Assembly (NCBI GenBank): GCA_949289295.1 | Contig: CASENM010000024.1 | Span: 1-64,000, forward strand | Length of the DNA stretch: 64,000 nucleotides | Source of the DNA: an uncultured Bacteroides sp. | GTDB taxonomy: Bacteria > Bacteroidota > Bacteroidia > Bacteroidales > Bacteroidaceae | Direction: 5' to 3' | Part shown: in pieces, positions 37,182-47,037 of the stretch | How the letters are laid out: every line of letters begins with the position of its first letter | How positions within the stretch are numbered: position 1 is the first letter of the stretch | The notes under the pieces: generated by a model | Database searches by the model: none | What the model saw: the letters and a program-made list of their open reading frames with translations, nothing else | What the model was told of the DNA's origin: nothing | Program-made: the position numbers and the translations under genes

Positions 37182-38846
37182 TTAATTTTTCCAATCATTC
37201 TGAGGGAACTCTGCACCTGTATTCGCATCAATCACATTCTGCGGAATAGGCCACAACAAGTTCTTCTCAGTAAATCCTTTTGTCTTAGTGTTATATTTGT
37301 TTACCCGTTCTACGTGCTTTCCGGTACGTTGCAGAGTGAAACGGCGCTGTTCTTCACCCACCAGTTCACGAATACGTTCATCAAGCAGGAAGTCCATCGT
37401 GGCCTGCGAAGCGTCGATGTCGGAAGCTCCGGCACGCCGGCGCACTTCATTGATAGCCTTTGCAGCTTCACTAGTCTGTCCCAGACGGATACAAGCTTCT
37501 GCCTTGAACAGATAAGTCTCCGCCAGACGGATTTTCATTCTGTCCTTGCTACCTCCTGTCAGTGCCGGATCATCATCCGTCTTACCATAGAAGAACTTGG
37601 TAATCACCGGATACACCTTGCTCAAGGCACGCATTTTTTCTGTAATCACAACCGGTTTGCCGTAAGTTTCAGGATAGGCAGGGTCGTTATAATACCAATG
37701 ACGCTTGATATTATACTCCGAGTTACGGATATCAGACTCATCATAAAATTCCGGAGTATCTTCAATCCACCACGTAAGCGGCTGAATTTGGGCCAATCCA
37801 CGGCCTCCCAGCGAGTCGCACAACAGCAACGGAGTAAATTCACTGGCATCCATGCCTACGCCATCCCAGTAACGGGGATTCCATGCACGGCGTGTCCAGT
37901 CCACATTCGCACCGCCACCGCCGGTCGTATTATATTCCAACTGCATGACCCAGATGCTTTCCCGATTGCCGGACGTACGGTTCTGGTTGTTCTCCAGGAA
38001 CAAATCATGGAACACATCCCCTTCCTGATCTTTCCCGGATCCGAAACGGGTCTTCATCAGTTCGAAATAAGGAGCGTCAATCACTTCCTGAGCCACAGTT
38101 TTCGCCTCTTCATATTTTCCTGACATCAGATAAACTTCAGCCAAATAGTGTTTGGCTGCCCATTTCGTCAGTTTTCCCACATCAACCTTATCCGGGTCTT
38201 CCGGCAAATGTTGTGCGGCGAACTCCAGATCGGCCTCCATATTGGCCAAGACTTCCGCTTTCGGGGTACGGGTAAAGTCTACCCGGAAATTCTTCTCAAT
38301 CTTATCTACCCAAGGCACATCGCCATACAAATAAACCAGCGTACGGTAAGCGAACGCCCGGAAGAAACGGGCCGTAGCCTGGTACAGTTCCCTGTCGCCT
38401 TCATTGTCCCAGTTCGTGTTGACATCCGCATATTCCAGCATTTCATTGCAGGAAGCGATGAGTCCATATCCCCAGTTCCAGCAAGAAGTGACAAATGTGG
38501 TGGAAGGGGTATACGACAAGTTTTCGAACGGTGTCAGCGAACCGTCCTGCTGTGCCCCGCAGAACACGATATCCGTAGCCACCTGGAAAGCCTCATAAAT
38601 ACAAGCCTGCGAATGCGAAAACGCATAGTCGCCGGTGCTTCCTCCCCATGTGTTGTATTCGTCACGGGCCCAGGCATACAAACCCGTAGCTGCCACCTCA
38701 AAGCCATACGTATTGGTATAGACACGGTCCGGTCCGTCGGTATTCATCATTTCTTCCTCCAGAAAATCAGAGCACCCTGTGCCGCCAATCATTGTCAAAG
38801 CAGCCAATGCAGAAAGTAATATCTTATTTTTCATAATTCGTATCAT
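37182..38846 (-). CDS. SusD-family lipoprotein of PUL 2
   Basis: 554 residues with lipobox GGTGC (Cys25, or Cys21 from the internal ATG at 38834) before SDFLEEEMMN. The C-terminal SusD/RagB region reads LAETYLFKAEACIRLGQ and DFLLDERIRELVGEEQRRFTLQRTGK. It would cap the SusC channel at 38868-42137, from which it is 21 bases distant. The glycan is unknown; the downstream enzymes point to a fucosylated branched glycan. Confidence 0.94.
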   Translation of the reverse strand: MIRIMKNKILLSALAALTMIGGTGCSDFLEEEMMNTDGPDRVYTNTYGFEVAATGLYAWARDEYNTWGGSTGDYAFSHSQACIYEAFQVATDIVFCGAQQDGSLTPFENLSYTPSTTFVTSCWNWGYGLIASCNEMLEYADVNTNWDNEGDRELYQATARFFRAFAYRTLVYLYGDVPWVDKIEKNFRVDFTRTPKAEVLANMEADLEFAAQHLPEDPDKVDVGKLTKWAAKHYLAEVYLMSGKYEEAKTVAQEVIDAPYFELMKTRFGSGKDQEGDVFHDLFLENNQNRTSGNRESIWVMQLEYNTTGGGGANVDWTRRAWNPRYWDGVGMDASEFTPLLLCDSLGGRGLAQIQPLTWWIEDTPEFYDESDIRNSEYNIKRHWYYNDPAYPETYGKPVVITEKMRALSKVYPVITKFFYGKTDDDPALTGGSKDRMKIRLAETYLFKAEACIRLGQTSEAAKAINEVRRRAGASDIDASQATMDFLLDERIRELVGEEQRRFTLQRTGKHVERVNKYNTKTKGFTEKNLLWPIPQNVIDANTGAEFPQNDWKN

Positions 38847-38867
38847 TTGTTTTAAGATTATAAATCA

Positions 38868-41800
38868 TCAGAAAGTCACATTCAGTCCGAGCATATAGGA
38901 ACGCGCCGTCGGATACCCGATTACCAGTCCCTTTTCATCCTGATTGGTCAGTGCATTGTCATAATTGAGCGAGTTCTTGATATTGCTGAACGTATACAGA
39001 TTATTCACGCTCAGATCAATGCGGACAGCGGTAAGTCCGATTGCCTGCAACGCTTTTTTCGGCAGGTTATAGCCGACTGTAATGTTTTTGATCTGCACAT
39101 AATTCACTTTCTTGTAGAAAGAATGTTTTTCAAACGGCACGTATGTGATGGAAGTCATTTCATTGGTCGGATTGTTTTCTGTCCAATATCCCATGCCGCT
39201 CAGATAGTTGAAATTCTTCATCCAACGGTCAAAGTTCATGTCGTGCATCTGTTTCCATTGTCCGAACAGACCGTTCAGTACAAACGAGGCAAAGAAATTC
39301 TTATATGTGAAACTGTTGCTCATCGACATCTGGAAGCTCGGCAGTTTGGAACCGATAATCTTCTTGTCGTTCGCATCTATCGTACCGTCGCCGTTCACGT
39401 CTTCCAGCTTTGCCGAACCGGGTTCCGCACCGGCCTGTATTTCCTCACCGTTACTGTTCAGATACTTCTGTTGGGTTTCGTCCCAAGCCGGGTCGTCAAG
39501 CTGCCAGGTCCCCACTACATTATAGTCATAATAGACCCGTGCCGGCTCACCTACGAACCATGCATTCGTCAAATCCTGTGTCGCCCCGTCTGTCAGCTTG
39601 GTAATCTGGTCGCGGTTCAACGAGAAGTTGAAAGAAGTGCCCCACGTAAAATTGTCATTCCGGACATTGACAGACGACAAAGCCAGTTCCACACCCACAT
39701 TGCGTGTCGAACCAATATTGTCGAGAATCGTACGGTAACCGTTCATATACGGTACGGAACGGTTCATCAACAAGTCTTTCGTATTGGAAAGGTAGAAATC
39801 AATATTACCGTTCAGACGGCCTCCGAAGAAAGACAAATCCAACCCCACATTCAAGGTATTGGTCGTCTCCCATTTCAGATTCGGGTTACCTACACCGTTA
39901 TAAGGCAGGAACACTCCGTTCGCTACAGTCCCCGCATCTCCCCAGATGTATTTCACACTGCTCAGGCGGTCCAGTGTCTGATAGGCGTTGATGGCCTGAT
40001 TACCGTTCGAGCCATACGAAAGTCTGAGCTTCATCATGTCCAGCCAGTTGTGCGTATTTTCCATGAAATCTTCCGCTGCGATATTCCATGCGGCTGCAGC
40101 TGACGGGAAAAACGCATATTTGTTATTCTCACCGAAAGCAGAATAACCGTCGGAACGCCCGGTCAAGGTGAACAGATACTTTCCTTTATAGCTATAGTTG
40201 AAGCGCAACATATAAGAAAGCAATGCTGTTTCTGTCAGAGAAGAATCGACGGTAATGTTCTTTTCTCCGGCCTTCATGTTATGATATCCTGAAGCGTCGC
40301 TCACGAAGCTTTCCGCAGACTGCTTCGAAGTTTCGTTAGACGTTTCCTGCAAGGAGAAGAGACCGGTAATGTCAAATTTATGTTCACGGATAGTGCGTTC
40401 ATATTTCAAGATGTTTTCCCATGTGTAATCCGAATAATGTCTGTTTTCCACTGAAGCGGAACCGTTCACCGCTGCACCGGTCACCGTATTCCGTCCGTAA
40501 TAGGTGCCTTCCATACGGTTCCGGTAGTTATAACCGAAATTCGTGCGGAAGCTCAGCCCCTTCACCGGAAGCTTGATGTCGGCAAACGAAGAAATGAACA
40601 CATTGCGGCTCACTTTGTCGTTCACGGCATTGATGTCCGCCATCGGATTCTGGAACAGATTGTCACGGCTCATCGGATACTGCACATAATCCCCCTCTTC
40701 ATCCACATAATTGCCGTAAGGGCTCATCTTGATTCCGTCCTCCAGATTCGGTTTCAGACCGCCGAAACTCTTCTGTACACCCTGCATATTGATTCCGATA
40801 GTGAGCCAGTCATTCAGGTCCTGTGTCACGTTCAAAGCCACATTCGTACGTTTCATTCCTGTATTCTCCACCACACCGTCCTGTGACAGATGGGAGATAG
40901 ATGCCATATAGGTGGTGCTTTCCGTTCCTCCGGAAATACTCAACTGATGACTGGTCACCAGAGCCTTGCGGAACATCAGGTCCTGCCAGTCGATGGTACG
41001 TCCGGCCAGATAATTCTTATATTCGTCCGCTCCGAGCACAGTCTCCGCAGACAACTCCTCGTAGGGAGTGCCCGAGAGCTGATGATTCAAGTCACAAAGA
41101 TACTGGATATACTCCTCACCGTCCATCATGTCCAGCCGGCGTTCGGTCTCTGCCATACCTACCTGACCTTTATAGTTGACCACAGCCTTTCCTACCGCTC
41201 CTTTCTTGGTCTGAATCAGGATGACTCCGTTGGCACCTCTCGAACCATAAATAGCGGCTGACGATGCGTCCTTCAATACAGAAATATTTGCGACGATATT
41301 CGGGTCAATATCACCGATTGAACCGCTGTAAGGAATACCGTCCAATACAACCAACGGATCGTTGCTGGCCGTCAATGAGTTGTTGCCACGGATACGGATA
41401 GTCTGGTCTTCGCCCGGCTGCGCATTGCCCGAAGTGATTGTAAGTCCCGGAATCTGTCCGGACAGCTTGTCCATCAGATCATTGGAAGATACCAGATTCA
41501 ATGTTTTCTCGTCTACTGCCGCAACACCCCCTGTCAAGTCTGACTTGCGCTGCGAACCGTAACCTACCACGACTACCTCCTGCAACTGTTTGGAATCTTC
41601 TCTCAACTTCACAACCGAAGGCATCGACCCTGCCTTGAAAGCCTGAGTGGTGTATCCGATATAAGAAACCTGCACCTTGGAACTTGCATCTACGGTCAAC
41701 TTATAATTTCCGTCCATATCTGTAATGACACCATTTGACGTACCCTCTTCCAGCACGCTGGCCCCGATTACAGGTCCGTCGGGAGCAATCACCTGCCCCT

Positions 41801-42137
41801 TGATGGTAATCTTTCTTCCCGAAACCTTACGGCCCTTCGCAAAAAGAGCGATTTGCGTATCAGTCACTTCAAAACCCAGATCCGTATTCTTCAACATCCT
41901 GCCCACCGCATGATTGACTGAAGCGCGTTCCACTTTCAGGCTCACTTTCTGCTTCAGGTCAATCTGTGCGGCATCATAGAAAAATGTATAGCCGCTGACA
42001 CGTTCTATACGTGTGATAGCCTCCGAAAGAGGAATATTCGAAAAATCAACTGTAATCAGTTTACTTTTTGCCTGTGCGAACGACACGAGACAGACAAAAA
42101 GCAAGCTACACATTGCCAAATATTTTTTATAGTTCAT
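38868..42137 (-). CDS. SusC-family TonB-dependent transducer with STN domain (PUL 2)
   Basis: 1089 residues. After the signal peptide (1-23) comes an STN domain at about 25-100 (LITVDFSNIPLSEAITRIERVSG..., VNHAVGRMLKNTDLGFE), the signature of receptors that signal to FecR. A carboxypeptidase-regulatory-like domain follows (KGQVIAPDGPVIGASVLEEG), then the SusC box LQEVVVVGYGSQRKSDLTGG. The plug shows SSAAIYGSRGANGVILIQTKKG and the barrel ends SYMLGLNVTF. It lies 120 bases after fecR without an evident promoter, so is probably expressed from further upstream. Confidence 0.96.
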   Translation of the reverse strand: MNYKKYLAMCSLLFVCLVSFAQAKSKLITVDFSNIPLSEAITRIERVSGYTFFYDAAQIDLKQKVSLKVERASVNHAVGRMLKNTDLGFEVTDTQIALFAKGRKVSGRKITIKGQVIAPDGPVIGASVLEEGTSNGVITDMDGNYKLTVDASSKVQVSYIGYTTQAFKAGSMPSVVKLREDSKQLQEVVVVGYGSQRKSDLTGGVAAVDEKTLNLVSSNDLMDKLSGQIPGLTITSGNAQPGEDQTIRIRGNNSLTASNDPLVVLDGIPYSGSIGDIDPNIVANISVLKDASSAAIYGSRGANGVILIQTKKGAVGKAVVNYKGQVGMAETERRLDMMDGEEYIQYLCDLNHQLSGTPYEELSAETVLGADEYKNYLAGRTIDWQDLMFRKALVTSHQLSISGGTESTTYMASISHLSQDGVVENTGMKRTNVALNVTQDLNDWLTIGINMQGVQKSFGGLKPNLEDGIKMSPYGNYVDEEGDYVQYPMSRDNLFQNPMADINAVNDKVSRNVFISSFADIKLPVKGLSFRTNFGYNYRNRMEGTYYGRNTVTGAAVNGSASVENRHYSDYTWENILKYERTIREHKFDITGLFSLQETSNETSKQSAESFVSDASGYHNMKAGEKNITVDSSLTETALLSYMLRFNYSYKGKYLFTLTGRSDGYSAFGENNKYAFFPSAAAAWNIAAEDFMENTHNWLDMMKLRLSYGSNGNQAINAYQTLDRLSSVKYIWGDAGTVANGVFLPYNGVGNPNLKWETTNTLNVGLDLSFFGGRLNGNIDFYLSNTKDLLMNRSVPYMNGYRTILDNIGSTRNVGVELALSSVNVRNDNFTWGTSFNFSLNRDQITKLTDGATQDLTNAWFVGEPARVYYDYNVVGTWQLDDPAWDETQQKYLNSNGEEIQAGAEPGSAKLEDVNGDGTIDANDKKIIGSKLPSFQMSMSNSFTYKNFFASFVLNGLFGQWKQMHDMNFDRWMKNFNYLSGMGYWTENNPTNEMTSITYVPFEKHSFYKKVNYVQIKNITVGYNLPKKALQAIGLTAVRIDLSVNNLYTFSNIKNSLNYDNALTNQDEKGLVIGYPTARSYMLGLNVTF

Positions 42138-42257
42138 TTTTGTTAGATTTTAATTTAAACAATTAATAAAGGTTCTTCAAACTCACCGCATTCCGGTGAA
42201 AATATATTTCCTGTCGGACTTTTTCACATAGGCAGATTCCATTTTTAGATGTTCAAC

Positions 42258-43265
42258 TTATTTTTCCACTTGATATATCATGAGCTCATTTTCACTACTG
42301 AACGAATACCACATCGGATTGATGTGAGCCATCAGCCGGAGTATCTCCTCCAACGATTCATTGTGAAGCACAAACGTGTAACGGTATGTATCGGCAATTT
42401 CGGGACTGACGTCTATCTTTACGCCATACCACTTGCTGAGGAAGCGGCATATCTCGCGCAATGTCTGCTGGTTGAAGGTGATTTCATCACGCGTCCATGA
42501 AGAAGCGAAAAGCACATCGCCGGCAGCCACACTCAGCTTGCCCGCCTGTTTGTCATACGTAGCAACTTCCCCGGGCTTCAGCATACAGCATTCCGTAGAG
42601 GTTTCTACAGAGACCGATCCCTCTACCAGACTGACATACACATTTTCAGAATCCGGAAAAGCCTCCACATTAAACTTTGTGCCATGCACCACAATTTTCA
42701 TCCCTTCGGTTTCCACTACAAACGGACGTTCCTTGTCAGACTCCACATCAAAATACGCCTCACCTTCCATGCGCACCACCCGTTCGTCACCTCCGGCATA
42801 AGTGATGTCGCATGACAATTCGGTTTCTCCATGCAGCCATACGATGGAACGGTCGGGAAGCAACGCTTTCGATTTTCCTCTCAAATTACTGTACGACAAT
42901 GGATAATGGCCGTCATGACCAACTGTACCTTTCCCGACAAGGAACGACAGTACCGCCAATACCGTCACGCAGGCAGCTACGGCAAGACGAGTCCCCAACG
43001 TTCTTCTTCGGGAAACATTTGCCGTTTGCTTCTCACATCCTTCCATACGGCGCGACAACTCCTTCCAATAAAAGGATGTATCGGGGGTATAGGAAACAGA
43101 ATCCTGCTGAATCTGCCTCCACAAGGCCTGAAGCTCACGAAAAAGCGCGGCATTCTCCTCGTCCTCCAACCAACTGTCCAGAAAATCATCGATATCCGGA
43201 TTGGCCTGCCCCTTCAACTTCTGTATAATCGCTTCCCAAGGTATTTCTTTTTTCATCATAAGCAT
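42258..43265 (-). CDS. FecR-family anti-sigma factor
   Basis: 335 residues. The N-terminal cytoplasmic part (1-90) would bind the sigma factor. A single membrane helix lies at 93-111 (RLAVAACVTVLAVLSFLVG). The periplasmic FecR domain contains VWLHGETELSCDITYAG, GEAYFDVESDKERPFVVETEG and VHGTKFNVEAF. The C-terminal DUF4974-type domain (FNQQTLREICRFLSKWYGVKI) would contact the STN domain of SusC. It is directly upstream of its partner susC and divergent from the sigma gene. Confidence 0.95.
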   Translation of the reverse strand: MLMMKKEIPWEAIIQKLKGQANPDIDDFLDSWLEDEENAALFRELQALWRQIQQDSVSYTPDTSFYWKELSRRMEGCEKQTANVSRRRTLGTRLAVAACVTVLAVLSFLVGKGTVGHDGHYPLSYSNLRGKSKALLPDRSIVWLHGETELSCDITYAGGDERVVRMEGEAYFDVESDKERPFVVETEGMKIVVHGTKFNVEAFPDSENVYVSLVEGSVSVETSTECCMLKPGEVATYDKQAGKLSVAAGDVLFASSWTRDEITFNQQTLREICRFLSKWYGVKIDVSPEIADTYRYTFVLHNESLEEILRLMAHINPMWYSFSSENELMIYQVEK

Positions 43266-43490
43266 TTGGTCTTTCTATTAGGATGACACACCTAAATGAC
43301 ACAACCCTTAGTCACGACTGACTTTTTTTCATCTTACCTGCACATTCCTTTATTTCTTCATTGATTCATATCAAGAAATCCATTTATCTTGCAAAAAAAG
43401 GGATTACACAAGAAGTGTCTTATACCGATTAGCACTATAATTGTGGTGTAAAACATAAAGACAAGGATAACAAGACTAAACTCAGGTATT

Positions 43491-43583
43491 ATGAAAAAAG
43501 AGGTAAAAAGTTTGCTCCGTATCATCCGGAAAAATCTGGAGTGGAGCGCAATGGCCATGTACGGCCAATATGACAAGAAATGA
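43491..43583 (+). CDS. Possible 30-residue basic peptide
   Basis: ATG at 43491, TGA at 43581-43583. The peptide starts MKKEVKSLLRIIRKN and ends MYGQYDKK: basic and amphipathic with an aromatic end. The ribosome-binding region is weak (CTCAGGTATT). It has no relative that I can name and may be a chance ORF, but it reads in the same direction as the sigma gene. Confidence 0.3.
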   Translation: MKKEVKSLLRIIRKNLEWSAMAMYGQYDKK

Positions 43584-43767
43584 ACTGACCTTCCGATTGA
43601 AAATACGGACCGGACCCGGATATACAAAGAATTATAGATTTATACACGCTGATTATCAGCCGTATCCATTCTGTATCTTTGCGTATCCGGTTTCAGCTTT
43701 CTGAACAGCAATCAATTTTTCGTTCCTTCTCCCTGTTATATTTTAATCAGGTTTATTTATAGTTTTT

Positions 43768-43799
43768 TTTGCAAAGTACTACAAATACTTCTATTTTTG
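43768..43799 (+). promoter_or_regulatory. Promoter of the ECF sigma gene
   Basis: A -33 TTTG (43768-43771) and -7 TATTTTTG (43792-43799) spaced by 20 bases, 18 bases before the start codon. This looks like a house-keeping promoter, so the sigma factor is probably made constitutively and held by FecR. Confidence 0.6.
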
Positions 43800-43817
43800 T
43801 AACATATTTCACAGAAG

Positions 43818-44366
43818 ATGGAAGTTACGGACGACATATTATTGTTGAGACTGATCAGAGAAGGGGATAAACATGCGTTCAAACACCTCTTCAGTCTATA
43901 TTTTACCCCTCTGTGTCGTTTTATAGACCTTTACCTGCACAACCACGAAGAAACCGAAGAGCTGGCCCTCGACTTGTTCATGTATGTATGGGAACACCGG
44001 GAGATGCTTCAAATCAAGTTATCCCTAAAAGCCTATCTTTTCCAATCGGCCAAGAACCGTGCGCTCAACGCATTGCGTGACCGGAAAGAAACTACCTCCC
44101 TCGATGAGGTCCAGACAGAGCTCTTGCAGGGAAAAGATTATCCGGAACTGGAAATGGAAGAACTTTACCGCCTTATCCGCGAAGCGGTATGTGCTTTGCC
44201 CGACAGATGCCAGGAGGTATTCAAGAAGAGCCGGATAGACAACATGTCGAATCAGGAAATAGCGGACAGCATGGGTATTTCCGTCAAAACCGTGGAAGCG
44301 CAAATAACAAAAGCACTGAAACATATACGGAAATATCTGGGAGAGGGCTATAGCTATCTGTTCTGA
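43818..44366 (+). CDS. ECF-type RNA polymerase sigma factor
   Basis: 182 residues. Region 2 is at about 10-95 (LIREGDKHAFKHLFSLYFTPLCRFI, ELALDLFMYVWEHRE, LFQSAKNRALNALRDRK) and region 4 at 125-175 (LPDRCQEVFKKSRIDNMSNQEIADSMGISVKTVEAQITKAL). This is the Bacteroidetes ECF type paired with FecR anti-sigmas. When SusC binds its glycan, FecR should release it to transcribe PUL 2. It is divergent from fecR. Confidence 0.95.
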   Translation: MEVTDDILLLRLIREGDKHAFKHLFSLYFTPLCRFIDLYLHNHEETEELALDLFMYVWEHREMLQIKLSLKAYLFQSAKNRALNALRDRKETTSLDEVQTELLQGKDYPELEMEELYRLIREAVCALPDRCQEVFKKSRIDNMSNQEIADSMGISVKTVEAQITKALKHIRKYLGEGYSYLF

Positions 44367-44604
44367 ATAGGCAAGAGTTGCTCCGCCTGCCTTCGAATAT
44401 CATAAAGACACATATTTCCCTTTTTTTCATGACACGAAATCAAAGAAAACGTTTTTTTGCTTACCTGCACTTTTCTGATTTTCCTCCTAAAAGAAACGTA
44501 TTCTTAAAAAAACATAATCAGCACCCCTCTCAGAATGCCTTGCAGAGGGGATAAAACTTTGCACACATCCGGCAGAAACATCCCGATTATTGCCGGAAAA
44601 AACC

Positions 44605-44660
44605 GGGACATTTTGAGAAAAACGCCGAAACGTTTCAGACAAAACACCGAAACGTTTCCG
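44605..44660. repeat. AAACGCCGAAACGTTT repeats plus GGGACATTTTGAG module
   Basis: GGGACATTTTGAG (44605-44617) is followed by two direct copies of AAACgCCGAAACGTTTC (44619-44660). The same two modules occur together, inverted, at 63286-63350. Confidence 0.7.
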
Positions 44661-44973
44661 AAAAGTATATCCAATGATCTGCACGAAAACAAAAACTACT
44701 GAATTTTCTATCCAGTTCCAACAAGGAACAAACATTTCCTCCAACAACAAAAAGAAACCTAAAAACACATATACCAAACAGGCAGAAACCATACATCCAA
44801 ATACCTCCTGCATTTTTCACCGATACAAGTTTTCTCACGAACATATCGAATTAAAAGGAAGGTCTCTCTTTCCAATCTTTTTCACCGCGCATACAAAAGC
44901 TCATAAATTTCGGATTGTCGGGTACCTGATTTATCATTCTGTCAGTTTGTCAAGATGAAAACAAAAGAAAACA

Positions 44974-45004
44974 CCCGGCATTACATTTCAAATGTAAAAC
45001 CGGG
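44974..45004 (-). terminator. Terminator of tRNA-Ser
   Basis: CCCGGcaTTACATTT pairs with AATGTAAaaCCGGG. On the minus strand it lies 28 bases after the tRNA and is followed by a T-rich stretch. Confidence 0.7.
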
Positions 45005-45031
45005 CGTTAACCTTATGAAACATTGATGATG

Positions 45032-45119
45032 CGGAGAGAACGGGATTCGAACCCGTGATACGCTTTTGACGTATACACGCTTTCCAGGCGTGCCTCTTCA
45101 ACCACTCGAGCACCTCTCC
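45032..45119 (-). tRNA. tRNA-Ser(GGA)
   Basis: An 88-base tRNA with acceptor stem GGAGAGG/TCTCTCC, D-loop, anticodon GGA (45085-45083) in a CTGGAAA loop, a long variable arm typical of class II serine tRNAs, and T-arm ACGGGTTCGAATCCCGT. It decodes UCC and UCU. CCA is not encoded. Confidence 0.96.
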
Positions 45120-45195
45120 AGATTGGCAGTGCAAAAGTAGACTTTTTTTTCTTCACTCCACACTCAAGGCTTTAAAATTAATAAACTTTAAATGT

Positions 45196-45975
45196 TCATG
45201 CCGTTATCCTGAACAACCGACATGCATTTTCTGTAGTCGTTCTTGCAATTGTCTCCAACGGAACAGAATAGATTTCCGAGAGTTTCTCAGCCACGCTTAC
45301 CAGATATGCACTCTCATTCCGTTTGCCCCGATAAGGTACGGGAGCCAAATACGGAGAGTCCGTCTCCAATACAATCCGGTCAAGCGGTGCCCGAAGCAAT
45401 GCAACGGGAAGAGTGCTCTTCTTGAACGTCACTACCCCGTTGATGCCCAACATAAACCCGGGATGTTCCAACAGACGTTCCGCCTCTTCTTCCGTACCGG
45501 TAAAGCTATGGAAGATTCCGCGCAGTCCTGTCCCTTTATAAGGCGCAAGCACTTCAAAAAGCTCCGGATAAGCCTCACGGCAATGTACCACCAAAGGGAG
45601 GTCACGGTCCAATGCCCAACCTATCTGCACCTCGAAAGCCTCCATCTGCTCCATCCTGTACGTTTTGTCCCAATACAAGTCCAAACCCACTTCTCCTATT
45701 CCATAAAACGCCTGCGAAGAGTCAAGCCAATGTTTCACCGACTCCAGACGCCTCTTCCAGTCTGCACCGACCGAAGTGGGATGAAACCCAATCATCGGAT
45801 AGCATCCCTCATGCGAACGGCAAAGCGACAGCATGGCATCTACCGTCGTATCATCAATGTTCGGCATGAACAGACGAGTCACCCCCGCCTGTTTCGCACG
45901 GATGACAGCCAGTTCGCGGTCTGCATCGAACTCTTCTGTATACAGATGGGTATGGGTATCTACAAAAGCCAACAT
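45196..45975 (-). CDS. tatD: TatD-family metal-dependent hydrolase
   Basis: 259 residues, a TIM-barrel deoxyribonuclease-like enzyme with two metals. Metal ligands are visible in VDTHTHLY (HxH, near residue 7), GIGEVGLDLYWD, LVVHCREAYPE, GIFHSFTGT and ETDSPYLAP. It starts 5 bases after the polyprenyl synthase stop codon, so they form an operon. Suggested roles in the family are DNA repair and 3'-5' nuclease activity. Confidence 0.92.
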   Translation of the reverse strand: MLAFVDTHTHLYTEEFDADRELAVIRAKQAGVTRLFMPNIDDTTVDAMLSLCRSHEGCYPMIGFHPTSVGADWKRRLESVKHWLDSSQAFYGIGEVGLDLYWDKTYRMEQMEAFEVQIGWALDRDLPLVVHCREAYPELFEVLAPYKGTGLRGIFHSFTGTEEEAERLLEHPGFMLGINGVVTFKKSTLPVALLRAPLDRIVLETDSPYLAPVPYRGKRNESAYLVSVAEKLSEIYSVPLETIARTTTENACRLFRITA

Positions 45976-45980
45976 AAAAC

Positions 45981-46964
45981 TTACAATTTACGGTTCATCA
46001 GACCGCACACGAAACCACGCAGATTCTCTTTCAAAACCGGCTCCACACTGACTTCATCCAGCAGACGCAATCCTTCCTCATAATATGCATTGATTTTTTC
46101 ACGGCACAGAGCGGCAATCCCTACCTTGTCATAGATGGACGTAACCGCCTTAATCTTTTCGGACGGAACAAAATCCTTCGCTTCAATCCATCCCAGCAAT
46201 TCCTTCTTGTCCTCCTCACCGGCATGTGCGAACGCTGTAATCAGCATAAAAGTCTTCTTGTTGCAGAGAATGTCGCCGCCAATCTTTTTCCCGAACACAG
46301 CCGGATCGCCATATACGTCCAAATAATCGTCCTGCAACTGGAAAGCCAGACCCATCTTGATACCGAAATCGTACAACAACTGGGCATCTTTCTCTGAAGC
46401 GCCACCCAATATCGCACCGATTTTCAAAGCTCCCGACAAAAGCACAGAAGTTTTCAGCCGGATCATCTCGATATACTCATCGACCGTCACATCCGTACGG
46501 GTCTCGAACTCCATGTCCCACTGCTGACCTTCGCACACTTCCAGTGCCGTACGCCCGAACACGTCCATCACCTCTTTCATATATTCCGTCGGACAGTCCT
46601 GCATCATGAACCGATAAGCGAGAATCAGCATCGCGTCGCCCGAAAGGATAGCCGTGTTCTCATCCCACTTCTTATGCACCGTCGGCTTGCCCCTACGCAC
46701 ATCGGCATTGTCCATCAAGTCATCGTGAAGCAACGTAAAATTATGGTAGGTCTCTATCCCGGCCGCCTGGGGAAAAATACGTTCCACATCTTCCTTATAC
46801 AAATTATAAGCCAACAACATCAACACGGGGCGCAGGCGTTTTCCGCCCAGTCCAAGCACGTATTCAATAGGTTCGTACAAGCCTTCCGGCTCACGCATAT
46901 AAGACAGATTCTCGATATACGAATGAATCCGCTTCAGCAATTGGTCACTGTTTTCTTGTTTCAT
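45981..46964 (-). CDS. Polyprenyl (geranylgeranyl/farnesyl-type) diphosphate synthase
   Basis: 327 residues from the ATG at 46964 (MKQENSDQLLKRIHSYIENL); the longer frame adds an implausible leader. It condenses isopentenyl diphosphate onto allylic diphosphates in the cytoplasm. The two Asp-rich motifs are LLHDDLMDNAD with RRGKPTVH after it, and LAFQLQDDYLDVYGD. GGKRLRPVLMLL is the IPP-binding part. Chain length is not certain. Between the GNAT and tatD genes. Confidence 0.92.
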   Translation of the reverse strand: MKQENSDQLLKRIHSYIENLSYMREPEGLYEPIEYVLGLGGKRLRPVLMLLAYNLYKEDVERIFPQAAGIETYHNFTLLHDDLMDNADVRRGKPTVHKKWDENTAILSGDAMLILAYRFMMQDCPTEYMKEVMDVFGRTALEVCEGQQWDMEFETRTDVTVDEYIEMIRLKTSVLLSGALKIGAILGGASEKDAQLLYDFGIKMGLAFQLQDDYLDVYGDPAVFGKKIGGDILCNKKTFMLITAFAHAGEEDKKELLGWIEAKDFVPSEKIKAVTSIYDKVGIAALCREKINAYYEEGLRLLDEVSVEPVLKENLRGFVCGLMNRKL

Positions 46965-47037
46965 AGTTAGAAGTTTGAATTTCTTTATTGCGAAAATACA
47001 AAAAATGTGCACGTAATTCCCCCTCACCGGCAGTTTA

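Larger units (their letters stand above)
43266..43817. other. Divergent region between fecR and the ECF sigma gene
   Basis: 552 bases. It holds a possible 30-codon ORF (43491-43583), two -7 boxes facing the sigma gene (TATCTTTG at 43674-43681 and TATTTTTG at 43792-43799) and no consensus -7 box facing fecR. I see no terminator or known RNA. Confidence 0.5.
44367..45031. other. Intergenic region between the sigma gene and tRNA-Ser
   Basis: 665 bases without a credible gene. It contains a hairpin CCCCTCT/AGAGGGG (44524-44550), the repeat cluster at 44605-44660 and the tRNA terminator at 44974-45004. Confidence 0.5.

Noticed and set aside
44367..45031. Short ORFs between the sigma gene and tRNA-Ser
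   Set aside because: All are composed of repeat sequence or lack a start context; no family resemblance.
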